Below are positions 40,770 through 46,145 of a stretch of 46,145 nt of DNA, piece after piece (within the stretch, counting starts at the first letter, position 1; each line of letters begins with the position of its first letter). The position numbers and the translations under genes are program-made. Source of the stretch: Levilactobacillus cerevisiae (GTDB taxonomy: Bacteria > Bacillota > Bacilli > Lactobacillales > Lactobacillaceae); assembly GCF_003946245.1 (NCBI RefSeq), contig NZ_RHNN01000027.1:1-46145 (forward strand), read 5' to 3'. Below the pieces are notes generated by a model. The model ran no database searches and had not been told where the DNA came from. It saw nothing but the letters and a program-made list of their open reading frames with translations.

Positions 40770-41792
40770 ATGTTAAAAATCAACATGTTTTCGGCGGCTG
40801 ATTCCGTCAAGGGTCAGGGTGTGGGGAGTGCCTACAATGAACTCATGAACCTATTGGCAACCCGGTTAACGGACGAATTTGATGTGTCCGTCAATCGTTA
40901 CCGCCGGGTGGACTTAACCCACTACCATACGATTAATTTTTCCTACTATTTATCAACGTTTATGCCCCATCGTGGCCGTAAAATTGGTTACGTGCATTTT
41001 TTGCCGGAAACTCTGGAGGGAAGCTTGAAAATTCCTCAACCGTTCCGGTCCATTTTTTACTGGTACGTGATTGCCTTTTACAAGCGGATGGACCACATCG
41101 TTGTGGTCAATCCGACGTTTATTCCTAAACTGGTGGCTGCCGGAATTCCAGCCGACAAGGTGACGTATATTCCCAATTTCGTCAGCCGTAAGGAGTTCTA
41201 TCCGGTCGATAATCAGCAGAAATTGGCGTTACGCGACAAGTATCAGTATGACGCGCAACGGTTTACCATCCTCGGTATTGGGCAGATTCAGGAACGGAAG
41301 GGCTTGTTTGATTTTATCAAATTAGCTGAAAACAACCCGACGTTGCAATTTATTTGGGCCGGGGGCTTTTCGTTCGGCCGCATGACGGATGGTTACGCCG
41401 AGTTGAAGAAGGTCGTCGACAATCCACCGGCCAACCTGAGTTTTCCAGGAATTGTTGATCGCGATAAGTTAGTGGATTACTACAACATGGCTGATTTGTT
41501 CCTGTTGCCGTCATTCAACGAGCTGTTTCCCATGTCCGTCCTCGAGGCTTTCAGCACCGGGACGCCAGTACTATTGCGAGATCTCGACTTATACAAGGCG
41601 ATTATCGCGGGGGATTATCAACCAGCGCAGGACTACGATGAAATGAATGTACAATTACACAAGTTGCCGCAGGATCCGGCCGCGTTGGCGCATTGGCGGC
41701 AACAGAGCCTGGCTGCCGCTGACCGTTACTCCGAAGAACATCTCACGGAGATTTGGCGTGAGTTCTATACGCAACAAGCAAAAGAGGGGTAG
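40770..41792 (+). CDS. Glycolipid glycosyltransferase, BgsA/LafB-like (GT4)
   Basis: A 340-residue glycosyltransferase that likely adds the second sugar to monoglycosyl-diacylglycerol. Features: NMFSAADSVKGQGVGSAYNE at the start, HYHTINFSYYLS, IGYVHFLPETLEGSLK, VVNPTFIPKL, TYIPNFVSRKEFYPV, GIGQIQERKGLFDF, and SFNELFPMSVLEAFSTGTPVL holding the EX7E-like motif. Size matches BgsA of enterococci and CpoA/LafB of streptococci. Which sugar is added (glucose or galactose) cannot be read from sequence. AGGAG precedes the ATG. Third gene of the operon follows after 4 bases. Confidence 0.87.
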   Translation: MLKINMFSAADSVKGQGVGSAYNELMNLLATRLTDEFDVSVNRYRRVDLTHYHTINFSYYLSTFMPHRGRKIGYVHFLPETLEGSLKIPQPFRSIFYWYVIAFYKRMDHIVVVNPTFIPKLVAAGIPADKVTYIPNFVSRKEFYPVDNQQKLALRDKYQYDAQRFTILGIGQIQERKGLFDFIKLAENNPTLQFIWAGGFSFGRMTDGYAELKKVVDNPPANLSFPGIVDRDKLVDYYNMADLFLLPSFNELFPMSVLEAFSTGTPVLLRDLDLYKAIIAGDYQPAQDYDEMNVQLHKLPQDPAALAHWRQQSLAAADRYSEEHLTEIWREFYTQQAKEG

Positions 41793-41796
41793 CTGA

Positions 41797-42819
41797 ATGT
41801 CACGTCGAAATAAATGGGTCTTAGCGTTGATGTTGCTCTTGGGGATCGCTATCTTTGCTTTTTCTCTCCGTGACATTAAATTTTCAGTTTTAATCAATGA
41901 TTTTGTTAATATTAACTTTTGGTGGTTTGGGGTGGCCGTCCTGTGTATGGCCATTTACCTGGGGTTAGAGGCCTGGATCGTCAAGGTGTTCATCTCTGAC
42001 CGAATCGAGGGCTTTACGTTCAAGGATGCCCTGCGAATCCCCATGGTTGAACAGTTATTCAACGGGATCACACCATTTTCATCTGGTGGTCAGCCCGCCC
42101 AGTTGATTGCCTTAATGCAAACAGGGGTGGATGCGGGGAAGGCCAGTTCGGTCTTGCTGATGAAGTTCGTGGTCTATCAGTCCATGATTGTCATCAACTT
42201 CCTGTTTGCGCTGGTCATTGGCTTTCAGAGTATTCAAGACAAGCTCCACGCATTGGCCTGGCTGGTTGTCTTTGGGTTCAGCATTCATTTAGCCGTGATT
42301 ATTGGTCTATTGATGGTGATGTTCTGGCATGCGTTTACCAAAAAAGCCGTCGCTGTGGTGATGAAACCCATGAGCTGGTTCATGAAGCCTGAACGCTTTG
42401 CTCGGATGGAAACGAATATCAACAGCAAGATTGATTCCTTCTACGCGGAAAGTGTCCGGATCAGTGGGCAAGGCAAGTTGATGCTACGCGTGTTTGTGAT
42501 TACCTTTTTCCAATTGATGTTCTATTACTTAATCCCGTACTTCATCATGTTGGCCCTAGGGTACACGACCGCCAACATCGTCATGGTAACGAGTCTGCAC
42601 ATTTTAATCGTCATGGTGATTTCACTTTTTCCCATTCCTGGTGGTTCTGGGGGTGCCGAATACAGTTTTGAAATGATCTTTCGGAGTTATATTTCCTCAA
42701 ATAGTAAATTAGTTCTGGCCATGATTTTATGGCGCTTATTGACCTACTATCTAGGCATGCTGGCCGGTCTGGTAGCGATGGTGATTCGTCCAGACAAGGT
42801 GCGAGAAGAAGCGGATTGA
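41797..42819 (+). CDS. Lysylphosphatidylglycerol synthase/UPF0104 family membrane protein (flippase-like)
   Basis: A 340-residue polytopic membrane protein with about eight helices, matching the membrane half of MprF and the UPF0104/YbhN family. Conserved runs: FNGITPFSSGGQPAQLIALMQ (residues about 88-108, in part), SVLLMKFVVYQ, and LFPIPGGSGGAEYSFEMIF near the C-terminus. It has no soluble aminoacyl transferase domain, so lipid lysylation is not expected. Its place directly after two glycolipid synthases (4-base gap) suggests a role in moving the glycolipid across the membrane, which is inference. Confidence 0.87.
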   Translation: MSRRNKWVLALMLLLGIAIFAFSLRDIKFSVLINDFVNINFWWFGVAVLCMAIYLGLEAWIVKVFISDRIEGFTFKDALRIPMVEQLFNGITPFSSGGQPAQLIALMQTGVDAGKASSVLLMKFVVYQSMIVINFLFALVIGFQSIQDKLHALAWLVVFGFSIHLAVIIGLLMVMFWHAFTKKAVAVVMKPMSWFMKPERFARMETNINSKIDSFYAESVRISGQGKLMLRVFVITFFQLMFYYLIPYFIMLALGYTTANIVMVTSLHILIVMVISLFPIPGGSGGAEYSFEMIFRSYISSNSKLVLAMILWRLLTYYLGMLAGLVAMVIRPDKVREEAD

Positions 42820-42906
42820 GGAAATCCTGATATTTTCGCGATTAGGGCGTGCCATAGTGGCCCAAGTTTGGTAAAATCATAGTGAAAGCTAGAAAGGGGA
42901 CCAACC

Positions 42907-43143
42907 ATGGAAGAATCTCAACTGATTGGCATCATCAATCGCTTAAAGGCGATGCAAGAGGATGCTACCGACGAGCCACAACCCCGTCGTTTTGAAAAAG
43001 AAGGCGTGGAACAAGCAACGGTCGTGTTTAATCAACTGACCCACACTTACACGTTAACTGAACACAATCCGGAAACGACTTTTGAATTTGATAACATTGA
43101 TTTGGTGGCTATCGAATTGTTTGACTTATTGACGGATAACTAA
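42907..43143 (+). CDS. YkuJ family protein
   Basis: A 78-residue cytoplasmic protein of the YkuJ family, which has no known function. Typical runs: IINRLKAMQEDATDEPQPRRFEKEG (in part, residues 9-33), ATVVFNQLTHTYTLTEHNP and FEFDNIDLVAIELFDLL. Length is normal for the family. AAAGGGGA precedes the ATG and a TAAAAT box lies about 35 bases upstream. A strong terminator follows, so it is probably a single-gene unit. Confidence 0.88.
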   Translation: MEESQLIGIINRLKAMQEDATDEPQPRRFEKEGVEQATVVFNQLTHTYTLTEHNPETTFEFDNIDLVAIELFDLLTDN

Positions 43144-43146
43144 TAA

Positions 43147-43179
43147 CAAAACTATGGTTGCCATAGTTTTGTTTTTTTT
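43147..43179 (+). terminator. Terminator after ykuJ
   Basis: CAAAACTATGG pairs with CCATAGTTTTG around 3 bases, followed by eight T residues. Confidence 0.9.
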
Positions 43180-43318
43180 AGATAAAAACGTGGTGGCGTT
43201 TACAATTCTCCTGACCTAATGGTTGGTCCCAAGCCGGTAACGACCATCACGTGCATCAGCGCGTTTATGACGGAATGGTGACCAAAACTTGAATTTTTTC
43301 AAAGGTTCCTTAATCAGA

Positions 43319-43346
43319 TTGAAACCCCGATAGGATTCGGTATACT
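43319..43346 (+). promoter_or_regulatory. Promoter of ltaS
   Basis: TTGAAA (43319-43324), 16-base spacer, TATACT (43341-43346), 34 bases before the start codon. Confidence 0.75.
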
Positions 43347-43380
43347 GTAGTGATGTTAACTATTTTGTGGAGGCTGTCTC

Positions 43381-45438
43381 ATGGCGAATTTTTTTAAAGG
43401 GAAGATGAACTGGATAAACACCCGCATGGGCTTTTTCCTGTTGACCATCGTTCTGTTTTGGGCAAAAACTTACATTGCCTACCAAACAGAGTTCACGTTG
43501 GGGGCAAAGGGGAGTGTACAGCAGTTTCTACTGTTCATTAATCCAGTCCCGGCGGCATTACTGATATTTGGGATTGCCCTGTATTTCCGGGGGCGGTTGG
43601 CTTATTGGCTAATGATGATTATCAACGTCTTGGAATCGACGTGGATTTTTGCAAACGTCCTGTACTACCGAGAGTTTTCTGACTTCTTGTCCTTCGGGAT
43701 TATGAAGGGTTCCAGCGACGTGGGGAATAACCTGGGCAAGAGTATGGCTCAGATCACGCACTTCTATGATTTCTTTGTTTACATTGATATCATTATTCTA
43801 ATTGTCTTGTTAGTCACCCATGTGATTCGGATTGACGCGCGGCCGTTCAAACGTCGGTACGCCTTTTCAATCACGGTGTTGTCGTTCGGCCTCATGTTTG
43901 CGGAGTTTGGGATGGCAAATGCGGATCGTTCCGGCTTGTTAACGCGGACATTTGACAACAACTATATCGTGAAGTATATGGGCCTGAACGAGTACGCAGC
44001 GTTTAACGCGTACCAAACGCAAAAGGAAAGTGCCACCCGCGCGAGTGCGAATGCCAGTGACATGAAGAGTGTCCTGAAGTATCTCAAGCAAAATCGGGTG
44101 AGTCCGAACGTGTCGTACTACGGCAAGGAAAAGGGCAAGAACGTTTTTGTGATTCACTTGGAGAGTTTCCAACAATTCCTGATTGACTACAAAGTTGATG
44201 GGAAGGAAGTTACCCCGACACTGAACAAGTTCTATCATAGTAAGAACACACTGTCTTTTGACAACTTCTATAACCAGGTGGCCCAAGGAAAGACGTCCGA
44301 TGCTGAAATGATGTTGGAGAACTCACTCTTTGGGTTACCTCAAGGATCGGCGATGACCACCTATGGGACACAGAACACGTTCCAGGCAGCACCAGCGATT
44401 CTGAGTCAGGAGGCCGGTTACACGACGGCAGCATTCCATGGGGATGTTCCGAGTTTCTGGAATCGGGACAACACTTATAAATCCTGGGGATACCAATACT
44501 TCTTCAGCTCCAGTTACTATACGGAGAAGTCGGGGTATACGGTGGGATATGGTCTGAAGGACAAAATCTTCTTCAAACAATCAGCTAAGTACATAGAACA
44601 GTTACCACAACCGTTCTATGCGAAACTGATTACGTTAACCAACCACTACCCCTACGAACTAGATAAGAAAAACACGGACTTCCCGGCGACCAAGACGGGG
44701 GACAAGACTGTGGATCCTTACGTGCAGACGGCCCACTACTTGGATCAATCGTTTGCGGAATTCTTAACCTACTTGAAGAAGGTTGGGCTCTACAAGAATA
44801 GTGTGATTGTGGCCTATGGGGACCACTATGGTATTTCCAACAACCATAGACCAGCAATCGCCCAGCTGTTAGGGAAGAGCAAGATCACTAACTTTGATTT
44901 AGCGCAGTTCCAAAAGGTGCCATTCATGGTTCATGCGACGGGTCTTAAGGGTGGTATTAACCACACGTATGGTGGTGAGATTGACGTCTTGCCAACATTG
45001 CTGGACTTGTTAGGAGTCAAAAATACGGATACGATTCAGTTTGGCCAAGATCTCCTGGCGAAGAATCGCAATCAGACGGTTGCTTTTAGAAATGGGAACT
45101 TTGTCTCGCCGACCTATACGAAGATTGGTGGGACTGTCTATGATACCAAGACGGGGAAAGTCCTGAAGCTCACGGCGGCGCAGAAGAAGGTCGTTGACCA
45201 GATGCAAAACCACGTGACGACCGAGCTGTCTCTTTCTGATCGGGTCATCTATGGTGATTTACTCCGGTTCTACACGCCTAAGAACTTTACCAAGGTCGAT
45301 AAGTCTTCCTTTACGTACAAGTACACACCAGCGATGGCGAAGCTTGCTGAAGCTGAAAAGAAGGAAAAGACGAGCGCATTGGCAAAGAATGACGGGAAAA
45401 CAACTGATTACAAGACCGATGCACCAGAGTTGAAATAA
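43381..45438 (+). CDS. ltaS: Lipoteichoic acid synthase
   Basis: A 685-residue membrane enzyme that polymerises glycerol phosphate from phosphatidylglycerol on the glycolipid anchor, acting outside the membrane. Five helices fill residues about 15-185, then a linker with possible signal-peptidase-type cleavage near NASD (about 225). The sulfatase-like domain has HLESFQQ with metal ligand E261, QGKTSDAEMM with the catalytic T305, FHGDVPSFWNRD, TNHYPYEL, and YGDHYG with metal-binding Asp/His. The C-terminus is Lys- and Thr-rich. Several LtaS paralogues exist in lactobacilli; this may be the main polymerase or a primase. GGAGG before ATG, own promoter and terminator. Confidence 0.95.
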   Translation: MANFFKGKMNWINTRMGFFLLTIVLFWAKTYIAYQTEFTLGAKGSVQQFLLFINPVPAALLIFGIALYFRGRLAYWLMMIINVLESTWIFANVLYYREFSDFLSFGIMKGSSDVGNNLGKSMAQITHFYDFFVYIDIIILIVLLVTHVIRIDARPFKRRYAFSITVLSFGLMFAEFGMANADRSGLLTRTFDNNYIVKYMGLNEYAAFNAYQTQKESATRASANASDMKSVLKYLKQNRVSPNVSYYGKEKGKNVFVIHLESFQQFLIDYKVDGKEVTPTLNKFYHSKNTLSFDNFYNQVAQGKTSDAEMMLENSLFGLPQGSAMTTYGTQNTFQAAPAILSQEAGYTTAAFHGDVPSFWNRDNTYKSWGYQYFFSSSYYTEKSGYTVGYGLKDKIFFKQSAKYIEQLPQPFYAKLITLTNHYPYELDKKNTDFPATKTGDKTVDPYVQTAHYLDQSFAEFLTYLKKVGLYKNSVIVAYGDHYGISNNHRPAIAQLLGKSKITNFDLAQFQKVPFMVHATGLKGGINHTYGGEIDVLPTLLDLLGVKNTDTIQFGQDLLAKNRNQTVAFRNGNFVSPTYTKIGGTVYDTKTGKVLKLTAAQKKVVDQMQNHVTTELSLSDRVIYGDLLRFYTPKNFTKVDKSSFTYKYTPAMAKLAEAEKKEKTSALAKNDGKTTDYKTDAPELK

Positions 45439-45456
45439 TCGTTTTGAATCTACTAG

Positions 45457-45496
45457 AGGCTTCACGCCCACATTGTTGTGGCGTGAAGCCTTTTTT
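45457..45496 (+). terminator. Terminator of ltaS
   Basis: AGGCTTCACGCCCACA pairs with TGTGGCGTGAAGCCT around TTGT, followed by six T residues. Confidence 0.92.
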
Positions 45497-45790
45497 GTTT
45501 CGTCGGTGTGGCTTCGTGTTTTAAGTGTTTGACTTTAGGGCTACTAATTTTGGATAGGTAAAGAGATGAAGGCAAGCCGGTAGTTTTGGCGGGATATGTA
45601 TATGATGGCTTGGATCAAAAGGATAAGTGCGTTGCAGCCATTGTTCCGATTGCTGCTTAGAGAGGGCGCTCTCAGTCATGCAGGGGTAGACCGATTTGTT
45701 CACGTAGTCAGCAAGCAAGCGGAGGTCTGTGGCCAATTGTGATGAGCAGCGGCAGAAAGTTGAAATTATTTTCAGTAAATATTCATTTTA
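45497..45790. other. Intergenic stretch without a supported gene
   Basis: The minus strand has an open frame to 45736 (71 codons) with an internal ATG at 45680 (52 codons), but no ribosome site. Its product (SEQWLQRTYPFDPSHHIH and so on) is not recognised. It could be the remnant of a decayed gene. No other feature is seen. Confidence 0.35.
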
Positions 45791-45793
45791 CCC

Positions 45794-45822
45794 TTGACCA
45801 ATGCGGCGGATATTGGTAAACT
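45794..45822 (+). promoter_or_regulatory. rRNA operon promoter P1 (distal)
   Basis: TTGACC, 17-base spacer, TAAACT. Confidence 0.55.
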
Positions 45823-45899
45823 ATTTTTTGTTGTCAATTACGCAAACAAGCGTTGCATCGACAACGTTGATACAAGATTCAAGTAATTTTAAAAAAGGC

Positions 45900-45928
45900 T
45901 TGACGGTCTTGAGAATTCTTGATATAGT
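45900..45928 (+). promoter_or_regulatory. rRNA operon promoter P2
   Basis: TTGACG (45900-45905), 17-base spacer, TATAGT (45923-45928). Confidence 0.75.
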
Positions 45929-46007
45929 AGTAAACGTTGTTGAGAATATTTATTCAATTAGTTGTTGAAAACATCGATATTTATTCAAAAAGATGTTTAA
46001 AAATTAG

Positions 46008-46036
46008 TTGACACGTTTTTGACCAAATGATATACT
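46008..46036 (+). promoter_or_regulatory. rRNA operon promoter P3 (proximal)
   Basis: TTGACA (46008-46013), 17-base spacer, TATACT (46031-46036): near-consensus and the strongest promoter in the window. Confidence 0.85.
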
Positions 46037-46044
46037 TTAAAAGT

Positions 46045-46145
46045 TGTCACGGAGCACTTACTTCTCTGATAACTTGGTAGACCTTTGAAAACTGAACATT
46101 GTTTCGACAAACCAAATATGTGTAGGGCGGTTTGATACTTGGTAT
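46045..46145 (+). other. Leader of an rRNA operon (16S gene lies past the window)
   Basis: CCTTTGAAAACTGAACA at 46083-46099 resembles the boxA-type antitermination sequence found before 16S genes and in 16S-23S spacers of lactobacilli. With the tandem promoters upstream it marks the start of an rRNA transcript. No 16S sequence is reached. Confidence 0.75.

Noticed and set aside
45521..45736. 71-codon minus-strand ORF after ltaS
   Set aside because: TTG start without a ribosome site, no recognisable product; at most a gene remnant.
1..46145. CRISPR array, prophage or insertion sequence
   Set aside because: No regularly spaced short repeats, no phage structural genes and no transposase or integrase reading frame were found on either strand.

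Overview
The window reads as chromosomal DNA of a Gram-positive lactic acid bacterium of the family Lactobacillaceae. The protein set (DUF4828, ClpE with a zinc finger, WxL surface protein, C69 dipeptidase, BgsB/BgsA-type glycolipid synthases, LtaS, YkuJ, HPr/EI), strong Shine-Dalgarno sites and moderate GC suggest a Levilactobacillus brevis-like or related heterofermenter. The genus is an inference. No phage, plasmid, integrase, transposase or CRISPR array is visible.

Layout. 1-3500: a structured repeat, DUF4828 protein (-), Gfo/Idh/MocA oxidoreductase, YfmL-type DEAD-box helicase and tRNA-Arg(CCT). 3.6-6.2 kb: small membrane protein, universal stress protein, gluconate permease. 6.2-10.4 kb: GtrB-like glycosyltransferase (-), UDP-GlcNAc 2-epimerase overlapping a NERD-domain protein, YihY membrane protein. 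10.4-15.5 kb: flavodoxin (-), recX and a membrane-anchored serine hydrolase, a mini YdeI protein (-), and the Ntdp phosphatase. 15.5-20.4 kb: AI-2E-family exporter, then a teichoic-acid block (tagD, an unrecognised 294-residue protein, a CDP-glycerol glycerophosphotransferase). 21-25.7 kb: membrane protein (-), prfC, a WxL/lectin surface protein. 25.8-32 kb: nox (-), C69 dipeptidase, P-type cation ATPase. 32-36 kb: a MucBP-like/SH3-like protein (-) and clpE (-). 36.2-38.7 kb: small conserved ORF and ptsHI. 39.4-45.4 kb: a glycolipid/lipoteichoic acid block (two GT4 glycosyltransferases, a flippase-like membrane protein, ykuJ, ltaS). The window ends in the promoter and leader region of an rRNA operon; the 16S gene itself lies beyond the end.

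Cell-envelope synthesis dominates: wall teichoic acid (tagD and the TagF-like enzyme), the glycolipid anchor and its polymerase (two glycosyltransferases and LtaS), UDP-ManNAc supply (epimerase), bactoprenol glucosylation (GtrB-like) and surface proteins.

The most unusual content is intergenic. Two families of dispersed, structured repeats fill many gaps. Family B has six copies of about 140-460 bp, at 10461, 11528, 14112, 20429, 28945 and 38857. It has hairpins that stay paired between copies through compensatory base changes, an enclosing long-range stem, and two copies from which the core has been deleted. Family A has four copies, at 80, 3971, 17246 and 32031. It carries nested stems and, in three copies, a built-in terminator whose arm could pair elsewhere. 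Regulatory sites read directly include a CtsR operator and a CIRCE-like element upstream of clpE, tandem Rex-like boxes before nox, cre-like sites near ptsHI and gntP, and three evenly spaced promoters before the rRNA leader.
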